Under the pieces are notes generated by a model. The model worked only from the letters and a program-made list of their open reading frames with translations, made no database searches and was not told where the DNA came from. This document shows positions 28,824 through 40,100 of a stretch of 64,000 nucleotides of DNA, one piece after another (the stretch's first letter is position 1; each line of letters begins with the position of its first letter). The translations under genes were made by a program, and so were the position numbers. Source of the DNA: G965207125 sp965207125 (lineage in GTDB: Bacteria > Pseudomonadota > Alphaproteobacteria > Puniceispirillales > UBA1172); NCBI GenBank assembly GCA_965207125.1, contig OZ242263.1, forward strand, positions 1,860,001 through 1,924,000, written 5' to 3'.

Positions 28824-31800
28824 ATGACTGATTTTAAAGTTCTTCGTTATTTTCTACCTAGTCCGAGCGATACATTTGCCGCTGGATGGTATTTAACAGA
28901 CAATGATGATGGCCTAACCCGTGTAGGGGATATGATTCCTGCGGATGATTCGGAGGTCTACGGTGTTGCAAACCAGATAATCATTGATAGCAATACTCCT
29001 GACGACAGCACTGCTGGAGGCGTGTCCCCTCTAAGTGGTGGCGCGGGTCCTGATCAATTTTTAATCACAAACACTGCGAACTCGGTCACGATCGATGACG
29101 ACAGCGGGGACAATATGGTTGTCTTTGCGTTAGATGTTGAAATCAAGTCCATTACGAGTGATGCGTCTGGGGCCTCTCCTGTGTATGTCATCACTCTGTC
29201 TACCGATAAAGTAATCACGGTCAGGAATCCGTCTAGTTTCACTTTCCAGCATTTGGGGGATACCACGAGGACTGCTCCCATCTCCGCCGCAGAATTTTTA
29301 ACCGCTTACCCAAATCAGGACCCTGTGGCTGGCCCTGATATCGAGGAGCAAAGCGGGACGGCGGCCGGCCAAGAGATTAAGCCTATCGATTTAAGCGGCC
29401 TTTTCACTGATTCTAATAACGATGAATTGGCCCTGACGCTCGCGGTGATGCTCGATGGCAGCGCGATCGATTTTGAGGATACCGGTCTTAAGTATGACCC
29501 CCTGACCAAAAATCTTTTCGGGACGCCGAACGCCGAAGGCACTTACACGATCACGGTCACGGCGAGTGATAGTAGGGGTGGGACTGATACTTCGACATTT
29601 AACATTGTGGTTGGCCCGTTTGAGCCAGTGATCGAGCTTAGTAACCTTGTTTATAATGTCGGCGGTGAGGTTATCGTTATCAGTCAGGACAACCTATTGA
29701 CGAGTCATGGAAGTCAAGATGACCTGTCTATGTTGGTATACGTTATTCAGGGTCTGCCGACTAATGGCACGCTATGGAAAGGTGATACTCAACTCGATGA
29801 TCAAGACGGTAGCAACAGCTTCACCCAAGAGGATGTTAACAACGGGCTCATCACCTATCGTTCATCGGATTCCTCCTCGGCGCAAAGTGACAGTTTCTCC
29901 TTCGTAGTCCTCAACTCAGCTATTCTCTCTCCTAAGCAGGTGCCGGGAGTCTTTCAGATTACTCCTCGTGAGGATGTGGATGTTCAGAATCCTGAAGAGG
30001 ACAACACGATAGATCTCTCTGGTGAGACCGCGCCGCAGAAGATAGATACGGGGGATGGTAGCGACACCATCACCGGCGGTGAGGGGGATGATCAAATAGA
30101 TGCCGGCGCGGGGGATGATGAGATTACGCTTACCCGCGATGACAATGGTGAGCAGGTGGACGCCGGTGCCGATGAGGTGCTTTATACTTTCGGTTATGGC
30201 GGCGATGGCACTGATGGCGGTGATGCTATCAAAGGTTTTCGCCGTGGTCAGGATAAACTGAAATTCGTTGTCAATTCTGACCGCACTGATATCACGACTC
30301 TGACAGCCTTTCTAGAAAGCCTCGAAGGCGCAGATGGTGAGGCTTTAACCGATGATGACGCCTTTATTATCACCATGGTGTGGGGATTTGATGAGAATGG
30401 CGTCTTCTATTTTGATGGTGTGTTGCTACACTTCAAGGAAGCCTCAGCTTTCAGCAACGGGCCTCTTTCTAGCCCTGTGGTCTCTATCACTTTTGATGAG
30501 CGTCTTGGTTTTGATGATCTGGTTGAGATTCTGGGCGGGGCGGAGAATGTTGCTAATAACTTTGACGGCGGTCTCACAGCATTCAAGAATCTGGATGAGG
30601 TTTTGCCACGTCTGTTTGGCGAGAATAGCATCGACTTTGAAGTACGACCCATTGACAAGGTCTCGGTTGTTGACAGCCCGGTCACCAGCGCGGAAGTCTT
30701 CTTTGATTTGAATGGTGATGGTGAGGTTACCGACGCTGAAAAAGATGCCCAGCGTGATGATTCTGGCCGTTCGCGCTATCTCACGGGTGATGATGGCACC
30801 GTTGATATTCCCGAGCAATATGTCGGGCGTGCCTTTGTTGCTGTTGTGGGGAGTGCTTATGACACCGCCACCGGTGAGCGTTTAGAAGGTGAGTTCCGCT
30901 CGCTTGATAAAGGCCGGGGCGGGATAGCGACTCCGATCACTGACCTGATTGTCACCTACCTTGAAGAGGTAGAGGGTCAGGTTGGTACGCCGGCCACGGA
31001 GCAAGAGGTTTTGGATGAGATTTTTGGTGATGATGTGGTTACACTCGCCGATATTCTCGATGCGGGGAATTATGAAATACCAGCCGATACCGATACGCCA
31101 GAGAATAGTAAAAAAGATCTGATCAGCAGGGCCGCTATAGCCCTGACCGAGATTAAGGAAAACGAAGATTTGGCGGACGGTGATGACGATGGCCTCACCA
31201 CCAAGGTTGAAATTGTCTCTGCGATCAAGACTTTGGTGGACTCTCCTGATGATTCCAGCGTTGCAGATCTCAAGGCTGCTGTTGATGCTCGTGTTGCTGA
31301 GGTTAATGCGGTTAGGGACGGTAAGCCGATCGCGACTCCGGCGAGCGTTGATGGTGTGGAGGACACTGATTACGCATTCCCTGATACGCCCGAGGCTTTG
31401 ACTGGGCTCTTTGGTTTCCGCGACCCGTCGGGCAATGATCCTGCAGCTGATACATCGTCTTTCAGAGGCGTTTATATCAGGATAGCCATTGAAAACGCCT
31501 CGTTGAGGCTCGATGATAACACCCAGGTCGTTGCAGACACGGATCTTAGCGGTAGTGATACCGTGGACGCCATCGCCGGCTATGTTTATGTGACGTTTGA
31601 TAAGCTCAGCACGTTAAAACTTTCTCCGGCCGGAGATTTCAATGGCGATTTAGCACTGGTTTATCGGGTTTGGGACGGTGAGGAGGTCTCATCGGACGCT
31701 GAATTGATTATTAATATAGCTGAGGTGAATGATGCGCCTGTGGCTGGCACTGATATCGCCTCTCAAAGCGGGACGGTCGGTGAGGAAATCACTGATATTG

Positions 31801-34163
31801 ATCTAAGCGGTCTTTTCACTGATATTGATGGTGATGAAGTGGTCTTGACGTTCACGGTGACTCTTGCGGGGAGCACGGCCGCGAATGCAGATACCGGTCT
31901 TAGTATTCGCAATGATATGCTCACTGGCACTCTATCAGGATCTCTGGCCGCAGGCGATTATACGATCACGGTCACAGCAACTGACCCTAGTGGCGAGATG
32001 GGTACTTCGGAATTCACCTTTACGGTCTTGGAGAAAACAATCGAAGCAACCGAAGGCGGCAACGCAGCGACGATTGTTGAAAATGATCTTGTCAATTTTG
32101 CTACAGGAACGCTCACCTCTAGCGTTAGCGGGACGATCACGCTTGATGGGGCCGATGGTTCAGGCAATCTCGAAGCTACATATGGCACGATGACTTTTGA
32201 CGGGTCGGTTTGGCGTTATGAGTTGAATAACGAGGATGATGACACGCAAATGTTGCGTGATGGGGATACAGAAGAAGAGTTTTTCACCTTTAGAGATGGG
32301 ACTACCTCCTTTACGGTGACCATCACGATTAGTGGTGTGAATGATGCTCCTGTCGTTGAGTCTGGCAATGAAATTGTTGAACAAGCTGGGCGGGTAGGTC
32401 AAGAGATCACGGCTATTGATCTGAGTAGTCTTTTCACTGACGTTGATCCTGGCGATACCTTTACTCTGGCGGTGATGGTTCACGATGGTAGTGGTAGGGT
32501 AGGGTTGGATACGCTCGGTCTTGAGTATGACTCTGATACCAAGATGATCACCGGTACATTATTAAACAGTGTTGTTGCTGGCACTTTCACGATTGAGGTC
32601 ATCGCGACAGACGGTAGCGGCGCTGCGTCCCAGCCTTCAACATTTGATATTGTGGTCGCACCTGATAATGCACCGGTAATCGGTGGTGCTGTGGACGGCA
32701 CGATTGCTGAGGATGCAGCAGACCCTATTATGGGGACGCTCACCATTACGGACGCTGAGGGCGATGCGTTGCCAACGGTCGCGCTTACAGATGGCGCTGG
32801 CCAATACGGAACGCTGACCTTTGCTGCGAGTGCGGACGGCGGTGTTTGGACTTACACGCTGGATAACAGTAATGCGGCTGTGCAGGCGTTGAAGGGTGAT
32901 ACATTAGAAGACAACTTTACCTTTACTGCTGAAGGTGCGGACCCCATCACGGTGACTATCACGATTAGTGGTGTGAATGACGCTCCTGTCGTTGAGTCTG
33001 AGATTGTTGGACAAACTGGGCAGGTAGGTCAAGAGATCACGGCTATTGATCTGAGTGGTCTTTTCACGGACGTTGACACCGGCGATACCTTGACTCTGAC
33101 GGTGATGGTGCTCTCTAGTGATGGTAGTACTAAGTCTGGATTGGATACGCTCGGCCTTACTTACGACCCGAGCGCAAATGAAATCACAGGCACGATAGGA
33201 AGTGACGTTTCTGCCGGCCCTTACACGATCGAGGTCATCGCGACAGACGGTAGCGGCGCTGCGTCCCAGCCTTCGACATTTACCATTGTGGTCGATCCCG
33301 ATAACGCACCGGTAATCGGTGGTGCTATGGACGGCACGATTGCTGAAGATGCAGCAGACCCCCTTACGGGGACGCTCACCATTACGGACGCTGATGGCGA
33401 TGCGTTGCCAACGGTCGCGCTTACAGATGGCGTTGGCCAATACGGAACGCTGACCTTTGTTGCGAGTGCGGACGGCGGTGTTTGGACTTACACGCTGGAT
33501 AACACTAATGCGGATGTGCAGGCGTTGAAGGGTGATACATTAACCGAGGAATTTACCTTTACGGCCGCAGGTGCGGACCCCATCACGGTGACTATCACGA
33601 TTAGTGGTGTGAATGACGCTCCTGTCGTTGAGTCTGAGATTGCTGAACAAGCTGGGCGGGTCGGTCAAGAGATCACGGCTATTGATCTGAGTGGTCTTTT
33701 CACTGACGTTGACACCGGCGATGACTTAATCCTGACGGTGGTGCTTGACGATGGTTCAGCGTTGAGCACGATCGGTCTTTCCTATGATCCTATCGCCAAC
33801 GAGATCACCGGTACGCCAATTTTAACTGGCTTACACACGATCAAGGTTGCGGCGAACGACGGCTCTGTGACGAGTGTGGCAACATTTGACATTGTGGTAA
33901 CCTCCTCGGATAGCATTTTGGGGTATGTGGGGCAATTTATCACAGAGATCGATCTGGGGAATCTTTTCACTGATCCTAGTGGCGTTAAATTGACGGTGAC
34001 ATTCCTTGATAGTGGGGGAAATGAAGTCGATAATACTGGCCTTGAATATAATCCTGTCACTGCGAAGATCACTGGTACGCCAGCGATAACTGGCACTTAC
34101 ACGATCAAGGCTGTGTTGTCTAATCTCAGCAGGCACGCAGATTGGCGAGGCGACCATCTTTAA
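28824..34163 (+). CDS. G4 N-terminal portion: giant VCBS/He_PIG protein, ends at a frameshift
   Basis: 1,779 codons. Family N-terminal domain (residues ~1-162); an inserted He_PIG domain of exactly 102 codons (nt 29313-29618) missing from G5; CSPG-like domain (~265-390, SFTQEDVNNGLITY); short RTX-like patch (GGEGDDQIDAGAGDD); EF-hand module with two perfect loops, DLNGDGEVTDAE (30705-30740) and DGDDDGLTTKVE (31176-31211); then three VCBS repeats alternating with He_PIG. From the start to about 32380 the DNA is near-identical to G5 apart from the insertion. The frame ends at 34163, but homology (SAGTQIGEATIFNLVLKALQ) continues in the +1 frame from about 34126, so a single extra base near 34125 splits one gene. 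If the break is real, this product lacks the secretion tail. Confidence 0.88.
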   Translation: MTDFKVLRYFLPSPSDTFAAGWYLTDNDDGLTRVGDMIPADDSEVYGVANQIIIDSNTPDDSTAGGVSPLSGGAGPDQFLITNTANSVTIDDDSGDNMVVFALDVEIKSITSDASGASPVYVITLSTDKVITVRNPSSFTFQHLGDTTRTAPISAAEFLTAYPNQDPVAGPDIEEQSGTAAGQEIKPIDLSGLFTDSNNDELALTLAVMLDGSAIDFEDTGLKYDPLTKNLFGTPNAEGTYTITVTASDSRGGTDTSTFNIVVGPFEPVIELSNLVYNVGGEVIVISQDNLLTSHGSQDDLSMLVYVIQGLPTNGTLWKGDTQLDDQDGSNSFTQEDVNNGLITYRSSDSSSAQSDSFSFVVLNSAILSPKQVPGVFQITPREDVDVQNPEEDNTIDLSGETAPQKIDTGDGSDTITGGEGDDQIDAGAGDDEITLTRDDNGEQVDAGADEVLYTFGYGGDGTDGGDAIKGFRRGQDKLKFVVNSDRTDITTLTAFLESLEGADGEALTDDDAFIITMVWGFDENGVFYFDGVLLHFKEASAFSNGPLSSPVVSITFDERLGFDDLVEILGGAENVANNFDGGLTAFKNLDEVLPRLFGENSIDFEVRPIDKVSVVDSPVTSAEVFFDLNGDGEVTDAEKDAQRDDSGRSRYLTGDDGTVDIPEQYVGRAFVAVVGSAYDTATGERLEGEFRSLDKGRGGIATPITDLIVTYLEEVEGQVGTPATEQEVLDEIFGDDVVTLADILDAGNYEIPADTDTPENSKKDLISRAAIALTEIKENEDLADGDDDGLTTKVEIVSAIKTLVDSPDDSSVADLKAAVDARVAEVNAVRDGKPIATPASVDGVEDTDYAFPDTPEALTGLFGFRDPSGNDPAADTSSFRGVYIRIAIENASLRLDDNTQVVADTDLSGSDTVDAIAGYVYVTFDKLSTLKLSPAGDFNGDLALVYRVWDGEEVSSDAELIINIAEVNDAPVAGTDIASQSGTVGEEITDIDLSGLFTDIDGDEVVLTFTVTLAGSTAANADTGLSIRNDMLTGTLSGSLAAGDYTITVTATDPSGEMGTSEFTFTVLEKTIEATEGGNAATIVENDLVNFATGTLTSSVSGTITLDGADGSGNLEATYGTMTFDGSVWRYELNNEDDDTQMLRDGDTEEEFFTFRDGTTSFTVTITISGVNDAPVVESGNEIVEQAGRVGQEITAIDLSSLFTDVDPGDTFTLAVMVHDGSGRVGLDTLGLEYDSDTKMITGTLLNSVVAGTFTIEVIATDGSGAASQPSTFDIVVAPDNAPVIGGAVDGTIAEDAADPIMGTLTITDAEGDALPTVALTDGAGQYGTLTFAASADGGVWTYTLDNSNAAVQALKGDTLEDNFTFTAEGADPITVTITISGVNDAPVVESEIVGQTGQVGQEITAIDLSGLFTDVDTGDTLTLTVMVLSSDGSTKSGLDTLGLTYDPSANEITGTIGSDVSAGPYTIEVIATDGSGAASQPSTFTIVVDPDNAPVIGGAMDGTIAEDAADPLTGTLTITDADGDALPTVALTDGVGQYGTLTFVASADGGVWTYTLDNTNADVQALKGDTLTEEFTFTAAGADPITVTITISGVNDAPVVESEIAEQAGRVGQEITAIDLSGLFTDVDTGDDLILTVVLDDGSALSTIGLSYDPIANEITGTPILTGLHTIKVAANDGSVTSVATFDIVVTSSDSILGYVGQFITEIDLGNLFTDPSGVKLTVTFLDSGGNEVDNTGLEYNPVTAKITGTPAITGTYTIKAVLSNLSRHADWRGDHL
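32330..33655 (+). repeat. Tandem He_PIG-VCBS units, G4 first array
   Basis: Two full ~650-base units and the start of a third, each beginning near NDAPVVES and running through ITAIDLSGLFTDVD, ASQPSTF and GTIAEDAADP. They are near-identical to units at 40040-43015 (G4) and 56165-58375 (G5). Confidence 0.85.
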
Positions 34164-37100
34164 CCTTGTGCTGAAAGCACTTCAACCGCCGACCCTCACC
34201 TTTGTGGACGCCCAGGTTGAAGCCAACGCGGATTTCACGATTATTGAGGATTCGGGTCAGCCAGCCGGGCCGATCGTGCCTATTAATCTAAGTACTCTTT
34301 TCGCTACTGTTAACGGTCAGCAGGTGACGGTGACTCTTGAAAATGGAGATGCGTTAAGCACGATCGGGCTTGAGTATAGTTCCACAAGCAAAGCAGTCAC
34401 TGGCACGCTGACCAAATTTGGCACGTTCACGATTGTGGCTTCGGGGGGAGGAAAGACGGGAACATTTATCGTTACCACCGACCCGTACAAAACCCCCACA
34501 GAGGTCATCCAAATAGACGACCCTGATGTGCTGTTCGATAACCCGCACCTATCATCGCGCAATCAAGTGGGAATCAGGGTCGGCGCGAAGGGTGGCTCGG
34601 CTGATGATGTAGCAGCGGCTAGAACAGACCTCAAATCGGATTATGGCGATTCAGATGTGAGGGTTTTCGCTCCAACGGACACAACAGATACTGAGGAAGA
34701 GTTCATAGTCGAGGGTGAGTACGGGCGGTTTGTCATCACACTGCTGAGGGGTGGGGACGCCCCTGATGGCTCTCCTGCCGAGCTGCGCTATTATTATGAA
34801 CGTTATCAGGACGGCGATACAAACTATAAGAACATTAATGCACTAAAAGAGGGCGAGATTGCCTATGACGTGCTGACGATCTGGGCGTTTGATGGGTTAA
34901 CCGATGTGGAATTCGCGCAACTGATCGACTCCGATGGCAACACCCCACAATCTGCTGTAGACCGACAGGTATTCAAGACAGTTGTTGTTGAGGTCACTGG
35001 CGCGAATGACGCTCCGGAGGTGGTATCAGAGACTTTCGATGTTTTATTCACAGATAGCCAGGCGGTCTCAATAGATATAGACCCCGATAATTTCTTTGAC
35101 ATTGACGGCGATACATTGACGATAACAGTGACGCTTGGTGATGACTCAGCGTTAGGCACGATCAATCTTGCTTATGACCCCGCGACTGGAAAAATCACTG
35201 GCGTACCAAATGCCGCCGGGCCTCATACGATCAAGGTCACGGCTACTGATGGGGGTAGTGAGTCAGCGAGCTATACTTTCGTCCTGTCCAGTGACGCCGG
35301 GGATGTTAATACGCAGCCGGTGGTGGTCATCTCTGGCGAGCAAGAACTGGAAGTGATTGCCGGGATCGAAGTTGCATCCGACACTGATACAGGTTTTGAT
35401 ATCACCTACAGCGATGCCGATGATGATCACCGTGATAATGATGAGGTGGTCTATAGCTTCTATCAGTTGGGGCTAGATGAGGATGGCAATACAATAAGAA
35501 TACGCCCCGCCGATAATTTAGAGGTTAGTGAAGACGGCAGTATCATGCTCAAGGCAGGAGCTGAATTCATCTCTGACCTTAGGCTTGAAGTTGTGGCCAC
35601 CGATGGTGAAGGCAGTGAATCTGTTCCTCAGCCATTCACAATTACGGTCTTGAGTCGTGTGCCTACCGCGAGCCCGGCTACAATTGCGATAGATGAGGAC
35701 TCCGATTACGCGTTTCCTGATGCGGCCCAAGAGTTGACTGATTTATTGGGTTTTGCTGACCCTGCGGGCAATAGTGATGGACAGCCGGTCTCTTCTTTCG
35801 AAGGCATTTATATCAAACTGTCTTCGATCATTAACGGCGCGTTGTTGCAGGATGATAACACTGTGGTCGATGCAAGCTCAGCCGAGGCAGATGCGCCGGC
35901 AAAAGATGGCTATATTTATGTGACACTGGCTACGCTGGGCGGGTTGAAATTGCGTCCGAGCCCTGATTTCTATGGCAATTTGGAACTGGTTTATCAGGTT
36001 TGGGACGGTGAGGATGCATCTGAGGATGCCACACTGACCATCACGGTTCGCGGTGTGGATGATGATGCCCCTGTGGCAAGTGACGCAGTTCTTGCTGATC
36101 AAAACCTGAGAGCGGGCACCACATTCGAGCCAATGGACTTGGCCACTCTAAAGGCTCTTTTCACTGATGTTGATGGTGAAGACCTGACCATCACGGTGGC
36201 GTTCTTTGAGAATGATGGAACAACTCCAGCAGAGATCGGACTGACTTATAGCGACGCCGCAGGGATTGTAGGCACGCTGAATAACGATCTCTCTTCTGGC
36301 GATTACAAGGTCACAATCACGGCAGATGATGGAACGGCGACGGCTAAGAGGACATTTACCATTACGGCCGTGAACGATACGCCTACCGCGATGCCGATGG
36401 GTGGCGTTGAGATCGATGAGGACACTGATTACGTGTTTGCGGGGAAAGACCTGACGGCATTGTTTGGCTTTTCTGACCCTGAAGGTAATAGTGATGGGCA
36501 GCCGACATCGTCTTTCGAAGGCATTTATATCAAACAAGATTCAATCCTTAACGGCACGTTGTTTTTTGTTCCATCTGACGGCACAGCTGCAACCGAACTG
36601 GATTTGTCTGCCATCGGTGGCTATTTTTATGTGCCGCTTTCCATTCTCGGGAAGTTAAAGTTTACCCCTGACCCTAATTTCAATGGCGCTATGGAGTTGG
36701 TTTATCAGGTTCGGGATGGTGAGGAGGTGTCTGGGGATGCCACACTGACCATTACGGTGAGGGCGGTGAATGATGCCCCTGTGGAAAGTGGCACGGTTCT
36801 CGCTAATCAAACCCTGAGAGCAAGTGCTACGTTCGAGACGATTGATCTGGCCGCTCTAAAAGCTCTTTTCACTGATGCTGATAGCGATAGCTTGGAGATC
36901 ACGGTGGCGTTCCTTGGTCTTGATGGAACAACCCCAACCGATATTGGGCTGACTTATAGCGAATCTACGGGGATCACGGGTAGACTGAATAGCAATCTCC
37001 CTCGCGGCGATTATACAATTAAGATCACGGCGACTGATCCCGATGGCGAAGCCGCAACTTCGCAATTTACCATTACGGTCGAAGCGAATGAACCTGCGGC

Positions 37101-40100
37101 TGTGATAGGAGAAGATAACCATGTCGTCAACGCCGTGGCTGAAGTGGCTATCAGTATCGATCTGAGTGATTTTTTCAAAGATGCTGAAGGAGATATCCAA
37201 GACTTTAGGGCCTCGCTTGTTGACGAGAATGGAAATGAGATGGGTGCTGGCGGTAATGCGGTCGATGTGGGCACGATTGGTCTTACCATCGACAATATCA
37301 CCGGGATTCTCACAGGCGACATAGACACAGCTGGCACTTACTACATTAAGGTCACCGCTGTTGATGCCGGAGACTCAGGTAGTGGCAGACCCGGAAGCAA
37401 TGAATCATCTACCTACATTTTCACCATTGAGGTCGCTGAGGCACCGAATGATGCCCCTGTGGCTAGTGACGTGGTTCTCGATGATCAAAGCCTAGTAGCG
37501 GGCGCTGCGTTCCCGATGCTTGATCTGGCCGCTCTAAAATCTCTTTTCACTGACCCAGACGGTGATGAGTTGAATATCACGGTGGAGTTCTTTGAGGCTG
37601 ATGGAACAACCCCAGCGACAACCGGACTGGCTTATGACTCTGCCAATACCGATGGGATCACCGGCGTGCTGAGGAGTGACCTCACTCCTGGCGATTACGA
37701 GGTCAAGATCACGGCGAGTGATGGCAAGGAGATGGTTGCGAGGACCTTTACCATTACGGTTTTGAGCCGTGTACCCACCACGAATTTCGCTACTGCTACG
37801 GTAGATGAGGACACTGATTACGCGTTTCCTGATACGCCAGAAGAGTTGACGACATTGTTTGGTTTTGCTGACTCTGGCAATAGTGATGGACAGCCGGCCT
37901 CGTCTTTCAAAGGCGTTTATATCAAACTGTCTTCGATCACTGACGGCGCGTTGTTGCAGGATAATAACACTGTGGTCGATGCAAGCTCAGCTGATGCAGG
38001 TGCGCCGGCAAAAGATGGCTATATTTATGTGACACTGGCTACGCTGGGTGGGTTGAAATTGCGTCCGAGCCCTGATTTCAATGGCAATTTGGAACTGGTT
38101 TATCAGGTTTGGGACGGCGAGGACGCGTCTGAGGATGCCACACTGGTCATTACGGTGAATCCGGTGGACGATGCACCGGTAATCAATTCTGTTGACGGTG
38201 ATGGCCTGCCTGTTCCCGCTACCGGCCGGGTTGTTGAAGATGAGGTCGATGCAACAACCAATGCACCAATTCCCGCCACAGGGAAACTCACGGTTACTGA
38301 TGTTGACGGTGATGCAGTGCCAGCTATTACGCTTAAGGATGGGACCGATGACAATGGTGACGGTACGCAGTGGTCTCGTGATGGCGTCTACGGCACGCTA
38401 GTCTTTGTGCGGGCGACTGGCGAATGGACTTACACGCTGGATAACACTAATGCGGCTGTGCAGGCCCTGAAGGAAGGTGAGGAAAAAACTGAAACCTTTA
38501 CCTTTACGGCCGCAGGTGCGGAAGACTTCACGGTGACCATCACGGCTCGCGGGGTGAATGATGCCCCTGAGGTTGCGACTGACATCTCTAACAATCCTGT
38601 ATCCATCGAAGATCAAGAAGGGACGACCGGTCAGAATATTGATATTAGTTTGGTCGGTCTTTTCACGGACACGGACGGTGATATTTTGGATGTGACACTC
38701 GCGACTACGCGTTCTAATGGGGCCGCGGTCGTGTTTGTCGACGGTACTGATAACTCTTTTAGTTATGACAAAGACACCAAGATTCTTACTATCAAGCTGA
38801 CTGATGTTCATAATTACACGATCGTGCTTACGGCGAGTGACAGCGGCCCGACGAGCGCTACTTCGTCATTTATGCTTAATATCATAGAGCAAGAAATCGA
38901 AGGTACGAACGCAGGCGCGGTGACGGAAGATGGTGATTCAAGTCAAATCTCCGCCACGGGAGATCTCACCACCACCGGTAGCGATCCGATCACGCTTATG
39001 AGTGCTGCTACTGGCACATACGGCACGATGACTTTTACGACGGATGAAGATGGTATTGTCACTTGGAGTTACACGCTGGCAAACCCAACGACAGAGCAAA
39101 TGACAAGAACGCAAGCGTTGGGTGTTGGGGATTCAGGAACAGACGTTTTCACCTTTACGGACGGGGCTGCTAGTTTTGATGTGACCATCACGGTGAATGG
39201 AGCGAATGATGCTCCTGTGCTTGGCACTGAGTTCACGGATGCACTAACTGGGCAGACAAATCATGCTATCGATCCAATTGATCTGAGCGAGCTTTTCACT
39301 GACGTTGACGCAGGCGATACCTTGACTCTGATGCTAACGGTGACGTTTAGTGACGGCGGTGCGATCACTAACGCGGCGGTCTCTGTGACGACGTCGGATG
39401 ATAGTCTCACGATGAATTTTGATGGTTTTGTTTATACTATAGCCGACAAAGAGATCTCTGGTACGCCTGCTAGAGTTGGCACTTATACGATCGTGGTCAT
39501 GGCGACAGACGGTGCCGGTGTGGCGGCGGCCTCCTCTTCGACGTTTACTATCGAGGTCGCTGCGGATAACCCACCGGTGATCACTAATGTTGACTCTACT
39601 GGTGCTCCTCTTGTTGACCAAGATAACAATCCTATTCCCGCTACTGGCTCGGTTGTTGAAGATGATAATGTCAATCCCGCCACGGGATACCTCAAAGTTA
39701 TTGATGCTGACCCCGACGATGATGTGCCAGCTATCGAGATTATGGGTTCTAGTGTTGGTACGTATGGCACGATGGCTTTTGACTTGGGTACTGGCCAGTG
39801 GGAATACACGCTGAATAACATTAATTCAGACGTGCAGATGTTGGCAGAAGGTCAAATGTTAACCGATACATTTACCTTTGCGGCCGGTAGCGCTGATCCC
39901 ATTACGGTGACCATCACGATTAATGGAGCGAATGATGCCCCTGTGCTTGGCACTGCTATCGTCAATCAAACCGGGCAGACAAATCATGCTATCACACCGA
40001 TTGATCTGAGCGGGCTTTTCACCGACGTTGATACCGGCGATACCTTTACTCTGACGGTGATGGTTCACAATGGTAGTGCTAGGGTAGAGTTGGATACGCT

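Noticed and set aside
28875..28889. 'FAAGW' in the N-terminal domain of G4 as a LapG-type di-alanine cleavage site
   Set aside because: The second alanine pair is not conserved (G3, G5 and G6 have TAGW, G2 has DPGW), and no LapD/LapG-like genes are visible.
34100..34170. Programmed ribosomal frameshift joining the two halves of G4
   Set aside because: I see no slippery heptamer or downstream stem near the junction. A one-base insertion, real or from sequencing, is simpler.
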